64,000 bases of DNA, from contig NZ_FYBQ01000001.1 of assembly GCF_900186125.1 (NCBI RefSeq), forward strand, positions 248,001 through 312,000, read 5' to 3'. A model generated the notes under the pieces. It was not told the DNA's origin, did no database searches, and saw only the letters and a list, made by a program, of their open reading frames with translations. This DNA comes from Listeria goaensis. Its GTDB lineage: Bacteria > Bacillota > Bacilli > Lactobacillales > Listeriaceae. Shown in pieces: positions 9,562-18,082 of the stretch. Made by a program: the position numbers and the translations under genes. Position 1 is the stretch's first letter. Each line of letters begins with the position of its first letter.

Positions 9562-10479
9562 TTATAATCGTGCCAAACGCTTTGCTTTTTCCGTGTTGGC
9601 AAAATGTTTTTTCGTATATTTTTCCAAAGTAGCTTCTCCGTAGGTTTTGATAATTTGAGCGGCAACTTGGTCGACTTTTGCGCCAGCACCTTTTGTGAGC
9701 GGCATGTGAAGTTCTTGCTCCATTTCTGAAAAGGCTTCAACAAACTTATAGCGCGCAATGATGGAAGCGGCCGCAACCGATAAATGAAGTCCTTCTGCCT
9801 TGGTGGCAAAATAAACATGTTCGCGAACAACATCACTTTCTTTAGCTAAATAACGATAATAGGTGTTCTTTTCCGCGAATTGATCGATTAAAATCGCTTC
9901 TGGTTGGGCAGGCCACATACGTCGTAAAACATTGCCGAGTGCGCGGTTATGGAGCATTGCTTTCATTTGTCCTTGATTCATTCCCGCATCGACAAGTTCA
10001 TTGTATTTGGGATTTGGACAAAGCAAAACGCTGTGCGGAATAATCGGCATAATTTTTTCAGCAATGCGGCAAATTTCAGGATCTTTCATCGCTTTGGAAT
10101 CTTTGACGCCAAGCGAAGTGAGTAGCGGCATTTGTTCTTTCGCGACATAAGCGGCACAAACGGTAATCGGACCGAAAAAGTCACCCGTGCCAACTTCATC
10201 AGAACCTAAAACATCTTTTCTGGCAAAGCCTTCTGGCAAGCTATTTGTTGCTACTTTAGGCGCTTGCTTCGGAAGCATTTGCCCCCATTTGGCTGCTTCA
10301 ACTTCACCGCCGTTCCCTTGAAACATCACTTTCCCAGATTTATAGGCCGTTATCGAAACACTACCTTTTTTGGCAGAAAAAATAGCGCCTGGTGGGAGCT
10401 TCGGGTTCAGAAATTTCGCATATGCCTGCTTCATCTCCCCCAATTGATTGGTTGCTACTTGTATTACGGTATTTGCGAT
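9562..10479 (-). CDS. rnhC: Ribonuclease HIII, apparent AUC start
   Basis: A type 2 RNase H of the RNase HIII group, which cleaves the RNA strand of RNA/DNA hybrids in the cytosol. The N-terminal TBP-like substrate-binding domain occupies roughly the first 75 residues, and the catalytic domain begins with the GSDEVGTGD motif, with the acidic pair DE. The frame can be read from a GTG at 10497, but no ribosome-binding site precedes it. The purine-rich AGAGGAAGAGGA (10494-10483) instead precedes an ATC codon at 10479. The sequence after that codon (ANTVIQV) is where related proteins begin (B. subtilis: MSHSVIKV). I therefore place the start at the ATC, an unusual initiator, with the GTG as the alternative (311 residues). 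Confidence 0.9.
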   Translation of the reverse strand: MANTVIQVATNQLGEMKQAYAKFLNPKLPPGAIFSAKKGSVSITAYKSGKVMFQGNGGEVEAAKWGQMLPKQAPKVATNSLPEGFARKDVLGSDEVGTGDFFGPITVCAAYVAKEQMPLLTSLGVKDSKAMKDPEICRIAEKIMPIIPHSVLLCPNPKYNELVDAGMNQGQMKAMLHNRALGNVLRRMWPAQPEAILIDQFAEKNTYYRYLAKESDVVREHVYFATKAEGLHLSVAAASIIARYKFVEAFSEMEQELHMPLTKGAGAKVDQVAAQIIKTYGEATLEKYTKKHFANTEKAKRLARL

Positions 10480-10587
10480 AAGTCCTCTTCCTCTCACGAT
10501 TGGTCAATCGTATTGTATCACAATTTTAAGGACGCCAAAACAGTTTTAAGTCCAGAGGCTGATTATTTAGAAATTAAATGCTATATC

Positions 10588-10616
10588 TTTTCATAAAAAG
10601 CTTTTCGTGATAATAT
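10588..10616 (+). promoter_or_regulatory. Probable promoter of zapA-cvpA
   Basis: TTTTCA (10588-10593), 17 bases and TAATAT (10611-10616), about 48 bases before the zapA start. Confidence 0.5.
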
Positions 10617-10663
10617 GAATTTACGAGAGCGATTCAAAAATGCGAGGTAAGGAGGGGAACAGA

Positions 10664-10933
10664 GTGGCAGAAAATGAAAGAAATAGAATTACAACATCCA
10701 TTTATGGGCGTGATTATACGATTGTAGGCTCTGAACCGACCGAGCATTTACAGCATGTTGCGCATTTAGTAGACACCAAAATGCATGAAATTAGTGCTCA
10801 AAATCGTGCATTAGACAGTGGACGTCTTGCTGTCTTGACAGCAGTTAATGCAACACACGATTATGTGTTGTTAGAAGAAAAATATAATGCGCTAAAAAAT
10901 GAATTAGCGAGATATAAAGGAAGAGACGTATGA
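10664..10933 (+). CDS. zapA: Cell division protein ZapA
   Basis: An 89-residue protein that binds FtsZ and promotes bundling of protofilaments at the division ring. The N-terminal NRITTSIYGRDYTIVGSE strand region and the C-terminal coiled-coil helix (DSGRLAVLTAVNATHDYVLLEEKYNALKNEL region) are typical. The start is taken as the GTG after AAGGAGGGG at proper spacing. An in-frame ATG 24 bases upstream would overlap the ribosome-binding site. It overlaps cvpA by four bases, and the order zapA-cvpA-polX-mutS2 is the standard Bacillales one. Confidence 0.93.
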   Translation: MAENERNRITTSIYGRDYTIVGSEPTEHLQHVAHLVDTKMHEISAQNRALDSGRLAVLTAVNATHDYVLLEEKYNALKNELARYKGRDV

Positions 10934-11472
10934 TTGTAGATATTATCATTATTATTTTACTTATAGGCGGTTTTTTTACCGGCTACCGAAATGGCTTTAT
11001 TAGACAGCTTGTCGTGACATTAGGTTATTTTTTATCTTTCTTCGTGGCTTATCATTATTTTTCAGATTTAGCACCGCACTTAAGCTTTATCCCGTATCCG
11101 GGTGCTGATGCAACAGATTCAGTCTACAAACTGCTTGAAGTGTTGCATACAGAGGAAGCTTACTATAATGCCATTGCATTTATTCTTATCTTTTTAGCAG
11201 CAATTATCATCGTTCATATGATAAGCTCACTAATTGGAAATCGTACAAAAATTCCTGTTATTAGCCAAGTCAATGGTTTGATTGGTGGTATTTTAGGCGT
11301 CATTGCGATTTATTTATTTATCTTTGTCGTCCTATACTTAACAGCGATTTTCCCAGCTGAATGGGCAGAGAATCTGATTCAAGGCTCAAGTATTTCGGAA
11401 TGGATACTCGAAAACACACCTATTCTTTCCGAACGCTTCTACGACTGGATGACTGGCGTTTTACCTGAATAA
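10930..11472 (+). CDS. cvpA: CvpA-family membrane protein
   Basis: A 180-residue integral membrane protein with four predicted helices (near residues 2-20, 25-42, 78-98 and 115-142). It contains the family's GYRNGFIRQL motif after the first helix. The family is named for colicin V production in E. coli; its real role in Firmicutes is unclear, and envelope or division links are only suggested by the neighbourhood. Its start overlaps the zapA stop (ATGA). It is followed by the repeat element and terminator hairpins described separately. Confidence 0.88.
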   Translation: MIVDIIIIILLIGGFFTGYRNGFIRQLVVTLGYFLSFFVAYHYFSDLAPHLSFIPYPGADATDSVYKLLEVLHTEEAYYNAIAFILIFLAAIIIVHMISSLIGNRTKIPVISQVNGLIGGILGVIAIYLFIFVVLYLTAIFPAEWAENLIQGSSISEWILENTPILSERFYDWMTGVLPE

Positions 11473-11493
11473 CCTCAAGACCAGCTTTTTAAG

Positions 11494-11635
11494 CTGATGA
11501 TAAATGGCAATCTTCGGAGTTCTTGCCGCCGTTCCGGTCTTCACGTATACAAATACGCTCCAGTACGGTACTCGGCAATGCATGATTTAGCATCAGTATG
11601 ATTGTGCGTGGTACGTTTTGTTTGACTTAAGTTTA
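11494..11635 (+). repeat. Structured intergenic repeat, copy 1
   Basis: A non-coding element of about 142 bases that has a second copy at 28915-29066. Shared blocks include GGCAATCTTCG, a TACGCTCC/GTACTCGGC block, GATTGTGCGT, GTACGTTTTGTTTG and CTTAAGTTTA. The termini of its first part are inverted (CTGATGATAAATG with CATGATTTAGCATCAG). It is flanked on both sides by versions of the same hairpin beginning AAGACCAGCTT (11477-11495 and 11649-11673). No ORF. I do not recognise the family. Confidence 0.75.
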
Positions 11636-11648
11636 AAGTTTGTAAAAT

Positions 11649-11678
11649 AAGACCAGCTTAAAAAGCTGGTCTTATTTA
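11649..11678 (+). terminator. Terminator hairpin downstream of cvpA and repeat copy 1
   Basis: The 11-bp stem AAGACCAGCTT / AAGCTGGTCTT has an AAA loop and a weak T-rich tail. A degraded copy of the same hairpin (CAGCTTTTTAAGCTG) stands immediately after cvpA on the other side of the repeat. Confidence 0.75.
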
Positions 11679-11709
11679 AGGAAAAGGTAGTTACAAAGAG
11701 GTGAAGGTG

Positions 11710-13422
11710 ATGGTGAAAAGTAAGAAAGATATTATTCGCTTACTTGAAGAAATTGCATTATATATGGAGTTAAAAGGGGAAAATGCCTTTAAAATTTCAG
11801 CGTTTCGAAAAGCAGCGCAAAGTATTGAATTAGATGACCGAAGTTTAAGCGAAATGGACGATATTACGAAGCTTTCTGGTATTGGGAAAACAACAGGAAG
11901 TATTATTACGCATTTTTTAGCGACCGGGGAATCGCCTGAACTTGATACACTGAAAAAAGAGGTGCCAGCTGGTCTTGTGCCGCTTCTTGATGTGCAAGGA
12001 CTCGGTGGTAAAAAGATTGCACGTTTATATCAAGAACTGGGCATTACGGATAAAGAATCGCTTTTAGTAGCGGCCGAGGAAGGGAAGATTACGGCGCTAG
12101 CTGGTTTTGGGCAAAAATCGGTCGATAAAATGGTGGAAGGTGTAAAGGCGTTAGGCGACCGCCCCGAGCGTTATCCAATTAAAGAAGTGCTGCCTGTTGC
12201 GAAACAAGTGGCGCAATTTTTAAATGGCATCGCTGAAATTGAAACGTACCAGGAAGCCGGAAGTTTGCGGCGGTTACGGGAAACCATTAAGGATTTGGAT
12301 TTTGTCATTGCCACAACAGAAATCGAAAAAGTCCGCGAGAAATTGCTTTCCTTCGAGCTGATTGATGAAGTGATTGGCGCGGGGGATACGAAGGTTTCGG
12401 CAGAGCTTGATGCGGGAATTAAAATCTCGATTGATTTTCGCTTGGTGGAACCAAAATTTTTCGCAACGACACTGCACCATTTCACGGGCTCAAAAGAACA
12501 TAATATTAAAATGCGCCAAATTGCGAAGGCGCGTTCGGAAAAAATTAGTGAATACGGCGTTGAGGATAATTCAGGCGAAAACCTCGTATTTGAATCGGAA
12601 ACGGCATTTTTCAAGCATTTTGATTTGCCATTTATTCCACCAGAAGTAAGACGTGATGGCACGCAAGTGAGTCGAATTGCAAAGGAAAATTCATTTGTCC
12701 AGCTAGCGGATATTCGTGGTGATTTGCATATGCATACGACTTGGTCAGACGGGGCATACTCGATTGCGGAAATGGTTCAGGCCTGTATTCAAAAAGGTTA
12801 TGAATACATGGTGATTACCGACCATGGTAAATTTTTGCGGGTTGCAAATGGCTTAAACGAAGAGCGGCTCAAAAAGCAGATGGAGGAAATCCAAAAGGCG
12901 GCATCGCAATATCCGGAAATTGACATTTATCACGGCGTAGAAATGGATATTTTAACGGATGCAACGCTTGATTTTTCTGACGAGATTTTGAGCGAGCTCG
13001 ATTTTGTCATTGCATCGATTCATTCGGGATTTTCAGGGTCGGAAAAAGAAATCATGCAGCGGCTTTCGGTAGCTGTAGAAAACCCGTATGTTCGTTTGAT
13101 TGCGCACCCGACTGGACGTGTGATTGGCAGGCGAAATCCGTATTTAGTCAATATGGAAGAATTGGTTAAAATGGCGCAAGGAGCTAAAACGGCACTTGAA
13201 CTTAATGCGAATCCGGAGCGCCTTGATTTAAACGCAGAGCATTTACAGCTTGCGAAAGAAAATCATGTAAAAATTGCAATTAATACAGATGCACATGATA
13301 CGCGTCATTTGGATTTTATGGAACTTGGCGTGCGTGCGGCTACAAAAGGCTGGCTTTCAAAAGAGGATATCATCAACACGATGTCGAAAGAGGCTTTCAA
13401 GCAGTTTTTGCAGAAGAAATAA
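11710..13422 (+). CDS. polX: DNA polymerase X with PHP domain
   Basis: A 570-residue family X DNA polymerase/3'-5' exonuclease implicated in base-excision and gap repair. The N-terminal part (about 1-320) carries helix-hairpin-helix segments (KLSGIGKTTGS, VQGLGGKKIARL). It also has the polymerase motif GSLRR followed by the metal-binding Asp residues in DLDF and a third in ISIDF. The C-terminal part (about 333-570) is a PHP phosphoesterase domain with the metal ligands HMHTTWSDG, HSGF, AHPTGR and NTDAHD all present, so exonuclease activity is expected. The start is the ATG six bases after AAAGAGGTGA; a GTG nine bases upstream lies inside that site. It lies 14 bases before mutS2, as in Bacillus. 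Confidence 0.95.
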   Translation: MVKSKKDIIRLLEEIALYMELKGENAFKISAFRKAAQSIELDDRSLSEMDDITKLSGIGKTTGSIITHFLATGESPELDTLKKEVPAGLVPLLDVQGLGGKKIARLYQELGITDKESLLVAAEEGKITALAGFGQKSVDKMVEGVKALGDRPERYPIKEVLPVAKQVAQFLNGIAEIETYQEAGSLRRLRETIKDLDFVIATTEIEKVREKLLSFELIDEVIGAGDTKVSAELDAGIKISIDFRLVEPKFFATTLHHFTGSKEHNIKMRQIAKARSEKISEYGVEDNSGENLVFESETAFFKHFDLPFIPPEVRRDGTQVSRIAKENSFVQLADIRGDLHMHTTWSDGAYSIAEMVQACIQKGYEYMVITDHGKFLRVANGLNEERLKKQMEEIQKAASQYPEIDIYHGVEMDILTDATLDFSDEILSELDFVIASIHSGFSGSEKEIMQRLSVAVENPYVRLIAHPTGRVIGRRNPYLVNMEELVKMAQGAKTALELNANPERLDLNAEHLQLAKENHVKIAINTDAHDTRHLDFMELGVRAATKGWLSKEDIINTMSKEAFKQFLQKK

Positions 13423-13436
13423 AGGAATGAAAAAAT

Positions 13437-15791
13437 ATGGAGAAAAAAGTCGAGCATGTTTTAGAGTTTGATAAAATAAAAAAATTACTGGAACCCTTCG
13501 CCGTTTCTACGCTTGGTGTGGAGGCCATTCGCAGCTTAGAGCCCGAAACCTCGCTTGCTACGGTTCAAAAAATGCAAAGCGAAACAGAGGAAGGCGCCAA
13601 AATCATTCGTTTGAAGGGAAGTGCGCCGATTACTGGCTTGAGCGATGTAGCTCAGCACCTGAAGCGTTTAGAAATTGGTGGGGATTTAAACGGCCTTGAA
13701 GTCTACCAAGTGGGAAGTAACTTGCGTGTCAGTCGGCTGATGAAAAACTTCATGGACGATTTAGAAGAAATTGGCGTTGAACTACCGCTGTTATTTGAGC
13801 TGGCTAGAGAGATTTTAGTCCTCCGTGATGTAGAAGAAGAAATTAATTTAACGGTTGATGAGGCCGGATATATTTTGGACACGGCGAGCGAAACGCTCCG
13901 TTCTGTGCGCTCCTCGCTAACTCGCACGGAAGGTCGTGTGCGCGAAAAATTGGAAAGCTTACTGCGCGACCGAAATGCGGCCACGATGTTAAGCGACGCG
14001 ATTATTACGATTCGAAATGATCGTTATGTTATTCCCGTGAAGCAGGAATATCGCAGTCATTACGGCGGCGTCATTCACGATCAGTCGGCTTCTGGCCAAA
14101 CGCTCTTCGTTGAGCCGCAAAGCGTTGTTGATTTAAATAACGAACGCCGCGCTCTTCAAGCGAAGGAAAATCAAGAAATGGAGCGCATTCTCGCTGAAAT
14201 GTCCGCGAAATTGGCGGAATTCATTCAAGAAATCCATCATAATTCGTACATTTTAGGACGTTTTGACTTTATTTTGGCTAAAGCAAGGTTTGGGAAGTCA
14301 CTAAAAGCGGTTACGCCACATTTGAATGAAGAAGGCATTACCAAATTGTTTGCGGCTAGACACCCCCTTTTAGACCAAGAGCATGTGGTTTCAAATGATA
14401 TTCTGCTAGGTGATGGGTATTCTGCGATTGTGATTACAGGGCCGAACACAGGTGGGAAAACGATTACGCTGAAAACGCTTGGACTTTTGACGATTATGAC
14501 GCAAGCGGGGCTACAAATTCCGGCACAAGAAGAATCAGTTGTTGCGATTTATGATGATGTTTTTGCAGATATTGGTGATGAACAGTCGATAGAGCAAAGT
14601 TTGAGTACATTTTCTTCGCATATGACAAACATTGTTTCGATTTTGCAGAAAATGAATCATCGTTCGCTCGTCCTTTTTGATGAGCTTGGCGCGGGAACGG
14701 ACCCGCAAGAAGGGGCGGCGCTTGCAATTGCTATTTTAGATGAGGTCGCGAAACGCGGGGCGAGTGTCGTGGCGACAACGCATTATCCAGAATTAAAAGC
14801 CTACGGGTACAATCGTGCTTTTGCGACAAATGCATCGGTTGAATTTAATGTGGAAACGCTAAGTCCGACATATAAATTGCTAATTGGTATTCCGGGGCGA
14901 AGCAATGCGTTTGAAATTTCGCGCCGTTTAGGGCTTAACAATGCTGTTATTGAAGGAGCTAGGGCGCTTGTTGATACGGAAAGTGCCGATTTAAACGAGA
15001 TGATTTCGAGCTTGGAAGAAAAACGCAATTTGGCCGAAAAAGAATACGAGGAAGCGGCGGAACTTGCAGGGGATGCCGAAAAACTTTTGAAGGATTTACA
15101 AAAGGAAATTCAAACGTATTATGCGCAAAAAGAGAAGTTACTCGAACGCGCAAATGAAAAGGCAAGTGAAGTTGTGGAAGCGGCGGAAGTGGAGGCGGAG
15201 TCAATCATTCGGGAGTTGCGCGAACTGCAACTTCGCGGGGCATCAGGCGTCAAGGAACATGAGTTGATTGATGCAAAATCGCGTCTAGCGGGCGCAAAAC
15301 CGAAAACCATTCAAAAAAATGTTGTTCATCCTGTCAAAAAAGTGGCACATAAATATCAGGAAGGTGACGCCGTTCGGGTGCTCTCTTTAGGTCAAAAAGG
15401 CGTGCTTTTAGACAAAGTGAGCGAAAAAGAATGGAACGTCCAAATTGGGATTATTAAAATGAAAATAAAAGAAACTGATTTGGAATACATTCAGCCTGAA
15501 AAGCCGAAAAAACAACGCGTAATTACAAATGTTCGAAATACGGAACCAGTGCGCGCAGAACTTGATCTCCGCGGCATGCGTTACGAAGACGCACTTTTTG
15601 AAGTCGATAAATATATTGATGAAGCGCTACTTGCCGGCTATCCGCGTGTGGCGATTATTCACGGAAAAGGAACTGGCGCGCTTAGAACGGGCGTCACGGA
15701 GTTTTTGAAAAACCACCGCATGGTAAAAAGTATTCGTTTTGGCGATGCAGCTGAAGGCGGAAATGGCATCACAATTGCTGAATTGAAGTAG
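13437..15791 (+). CDS. mutS2: Endonuclease MutS2
   Basis: A 784-residue MutS2 protein. It lacks the mismatch-recognition domains of MutS and has the core, clamp and ATPase domains, with Walker A GPNTGGKT near residue 335 and Walker B LVLFDELGAGTDP. A Glu/Lys-rich coiled region follows at about 515-610. A C-terminal Smr nuclease domain (about 705-784) has the LDLRG and HGKGTGALR motifs. Family work links it to suppression of homologous recombination and to rescue of collided ribosomes (RqcU in Bacillus). It is the second gene of the polX-mutS2 operon; the start is 14 bases after the polX stop. Confidence 0.96.
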   Translation: MEKKVEHVLEFDKIKKLLEPFAVSTLGVEAIRSLEPETSLATVQKMQSETEEGAKIIRLKGSAPITGLSDVAQHLKRLEIGGDLNGLEVYQVGSNLRVSRLMKNFMDDLEEIGVELPLLFELAREILVLRDVEEEINLTVDEAGYILDTASETLRSVRSSLTRTEGRVREKLESLLRDRNAATMLSDAIITIRNDRYVIPVKQEYRSHYGGVIHDQSASGQTLFVEPQSVVDLNNERRALQAKENQEMERILAEMSAKLAEFIQEIHHNSYILGRFDFILAKARFGKSLKAVTPHLNEEGITKLFAARHPLLDQEHVVSNDILLGDGYSAIVITGPNTGGKTITLKTLGLLTIMTQAGLQIPAQEESVVAIYDDVFADIGDEQSIEQSLSTFSSHMTNIVSILQKMNHRSLVLFDELGAGTDPQEGAALAIAILDEVAKRGASVVATTHYPELKAYGYNRAFATNASVEFNVETLSPTYKLLIGIPGRSNAFEISRRLGLNNAVIEGARALVDTESADLNEMISSLEEKRNLAEKEYEEAAELAGDAEKLLKDLQKEIQTYYAQKEKLLERANEKASEVVEAAEVEAESIIRELRELQLRGASGVKEHELIDAKSRLAGAKPKTIQKNVVHPVKKVAHKYQEGDAVRVLSLGQKGVLLDKVSEKEWNVQIGIIKMKIKETDLEYIQPEKPKKQRVITNVRNTEPVRAELDLRGMRYEDALFEVDKYIDEALLAGYPRVAIIHGKGTGALRTGVTEFLKNHRMVKSIRFGDAAEGGNGITIAELK

Positions 15792-15824
15792 TGAGCAAAA
15801 AGATGGCTCTATGCGTCTAGCTGG

Positions 15825-15833
15825 TGCTATACT
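15825..15833 (+). promoter_or_regulatory. Extended -10 promoter of trxA
   Basis: TGCTATACT, an extended -10 (TGn plus TATACT), lies 35 bases before the trxA start. No convincing -35 is seen, which is usual for extended -10 promoters. Confidence 0.55.
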
Positions 15834-15867
15834 AAGTATACAAATTGTGTTAGGAGTTGAAACAAGC

Positions 15868-16185
15868 ATGGCTAATATACTTGAAATTACCGATGCAAAT
15901 TTTGAACAAGAAACAAAAGAAGGTTTAGTGCTTACAGATTTCTGGGCAACGTGGTGTGGTCCTTGCCGCATGGTTGCGCCAGTTTTAGAAGAAATTGCGA
16001 ATGAACGTGGCGAAAGCTTAAAAATCGTCAAAATGGACGTAGATGAAAATCAAGAAACACCAAGCAAATTTGGCGTTATGAGTATCCCAACTCTGCTTAT
16101 TAAAAAAGATGGCGAAGTAGTGGATACAATCATTGGCTATCGTCCAAAAGAAGAGCTCGACGAAGTCATTAATAAATATGTATAA
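15868..16185 (+). CDS. trxA: Thioredoxin
   Basis: A 105-residue thioredoxin, the general cytosolic disulfide reductant recycled by thioredoxin reductase. The active site WCGPC is at residues 29-33 (Cys30, Cys33), and the conserved cis-proline is in the SIPTLL segment. The start is the ATG after TTAGGAG, giving MANILEIT; the longer reading frame upstream runs through the promoter. It has its own promoter and terminator, consistent with an essential, independently controlled gene. Confidence 0.97.
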   Translation: MANILEITDANFEQETKEGLVLTDFWATWCGPCRMVAPVLEEIANERGESLKIVKMDVDENQETPSKFGVMSIPTLLIKKDGEVVDTIIGYRPKEELDEVINKYV

Positions 16186-16210
16186 TGCTACCAAATTATG
16201 GTAAAATAAA

Positions 16211-16240
16211 GACATCGCAAATTTTTGCGATGTCTTTTGT
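16211..16240 (+). terminator. Terminator of trxA
   Basis: The stem GACATCGCAA / TTGCGATGTC is followed by TTTTG. Confidence 0.9.
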
Positions 16241-16262
16241 ATGATGATAAGGAGTTGATCAA

Positions 16263-18071
16263 ATGGTATCCGCACACTTGCAAAATAAATTAGCACTTCT
16301 ACCTGATCAGCCAGGTTGTTACTTAATGAAAGATAAGCAAGGCACCATCATTTATGTGGGGAAAGCCAAGATACTTAAAAATCGTGTGCGTTCTTACTTT
16401 ACTGGCGCCCACGACATTAAAACGCAGCGTTTAGTCCAAGAAATAGAGGATTTTGAATATATTGTAACGAGCTCGGACGTGGAGGCGCTCCTCCTCGAGA
16501 TTAACTTGATTAAAAAGCATGATCCGCGCTTTAATATTCGTTTAAAAGATGATAAAACCTATCCTTTTATTAAAATTACGAATGAAAGGCACCCGCGTCT
16601 GATTATCACAAGACAAGTCAAAAGAGACAAAGGGAAGTACTTCGGACCGTATCCGAATGTATACGCCGCAAATGAAGTGAAAAAAATATTAGACAGGCTG
16701 TATCCACTTCGCAAATGCACTACCTTGCCGAACAAAGTCTGTTTATATTACCATCTAGGCCAGTGTTTGGCGCCGTGCGTTTTTGAAGTGGACCAAGCCA
16801 CCTATAAAAAAATGTCGGACGAAATCGTCAGCTTCTTAAACGGCGGGTACAAAGATGTCAAAAAGGAATTGATTGTCAAAATGGATGCGGCCGCAACCGA
16901 TATGCAGTTCGAAAAGGCAGCCGAATTCCGCGACCAAATTACGGCGATTGAAACGACAATGGAAAAACAAAAAATGACGATGAACGATTTTGTTGACCGT
17001 GACGTATTTGGTTACGCCATTGATAAAGGCTGGATGTGCGTCCAAGTTTTCTTCATTCGCCAAGGAAAGCTCATCGAACGCGATGTGTCACAATTCCCGT
17101 TTTATACAGAAGCTGAAGAAGATTTCTTGACGTTCATCGGCCAGTTTTATCAAAAAGCAAACCATATTCCGCCTAAAGAAATTTATTTGCCAGATGATAT
17201 CGACCATGAAGCGGTGCAAGCTCTTTTACCAGATACGAAAATCATCGTACCGAAACGTGGGAATAAAAAAGACCTAGTGAAGCTAGCCTATAAAAACGCC
17301 AAAATTGCGCTCAATGAGAAATTTATGTTACTTGAGCGGAATGAAGAGCGAACAGTCGGTGCTGTTGAAAAACTGGGGGAACAAATGGGCATTCCAACAC
17401 CTTCGCGCATTGAAGCTTTTGATAATTCCAACATTTATGGAACTGATCCAGTTTCTGCTATGGTCACCTTTTTAGATGGTAAGCCAAGTAAAAATGATTA
17501 TCGTAAATATAAAATTAAGACGGTTGAAGGGCCAGATGATTACGCTACAATGCGTGAAGTTGTACGAAGACGCTACTGGCGCGTATTAAAAGAAGGCTTG
17601 CCATTACCCGACTTAATTTTAATCGACGGAGGAAAAGGCCAAATTGATAGCGCAAAAGATGTTTTAATCAATGAGTTAGGGCTTGATATTCCCGTTGCAG
17701 GACTTGCAAAAGATGATAAGCATCGCACGAGTCAGCTTCTGTTCGGGGACCCACTTGAAATCGTTCCGCTTGGAAGAAATAGCCAAGAATTTTACTTGTT
17801 GCAACGCATTCAAGATGAAGTCCACCGCTTTGCCATCACTTTTCATCGGCAACTGCGCAGTAAATCTGGCTTCCAGTCCATTTTAGATGGCATTCCTGGT
17901 GTCGGACCGGGACGTAAGAAGAAAATTTTAAGCCATTTTGGCTCCATGAAAAAAATTAAAGCGGCATCGGTTGAAGAACTTGCTGAAAGCGGTATTCCAA
18001 AACAAGTCGCAGAAGCCGTCTATCAAAAAGTCCGCGAAGTGAATGCAAAATTAGCTGAAAAAGAAGAATAG
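16263..18071 (+). CDS. uvrC: Excinuclease ABC subunit C
   Basis: A 602-residue nuclease subunit of nucleotide-excision repair, making both incisions around lesions marked by UvrAB. The GIY-YIG domain is at about 13-95 (motifs GCYLMKD and IYVGKA). The Cys cluster of the linker ([23 protein letters not shown] region) suggests an Fe-S-type site. The UVR UvrB-binding motif is near 200-235 ([13 protein letters not shown]), and the RNase H-like C-terminal nuclease follows (AFDNSN near 387). It ends with two HhH motifs ([14 protein letters not shown]). The start follows AAGGAG. lysC follows after 11 bases. No LexA box was seen in front. Confidence 0.97.
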   Translation: MVSAHLQNKLALLPDQPGCYLMKDKQGTIIYVGKAKILKNRVRSYFTGAHDIKTQRLVQEIEDFEYIVTSSDVEALLLEINLIKKHDPRFNIRLKDDKTYPFIKITNERHPRLIITRQVKRDKGKYFGPYPNVYAANEVKKILDRLYPLRKCTTLPNKVCLYYHLGQCLAPCVFEVDQATYKKMSDEIVSFLNGGYKDVKKELIVKMDAAATDMQFEKAAEFRDQITAIETTMEKQKMTMNDFVDRDVFGYAIDKGWMCVQVFFIRQGKLIERDVSQFPFYTEAEEDFLTFIGQFYQKANHIPPKEIYLPDDIDHEAVQALLPDTKIIVPKRGNKKDLVKLAYKNAKIALNEKFMLLERNEERTVGAVEKLGEQMGIPTPSRIEAFDNSNIYGTDPVSAMVTFLDGKPSKNDYRKYKIKTVEGPDDYATMREVVRRRYWRVLKEGLPLPDLILIDGGKGQIDSAKDVLINELGLDIPVAGLAKDDKHRTSQLLFGDPLEIVPLGRNSQEFYLLQRIQDEVHRFAITFHRQLRSKSGFQSILDGIPGVGPGRKKKILSHFGSMKKIKAASVEELAESGIPKQVAEAVYQKVREVNAKLAEKEE

Positions 18072-18082
18072 AGGGGAACGAA

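Noticed and set aside
9477-9836. A minus-strand open frame across the ung/rnhC junction
   Set aside because: It overlaps rnhC in another frame, runs through the terminator hairpin and resembles no protein.
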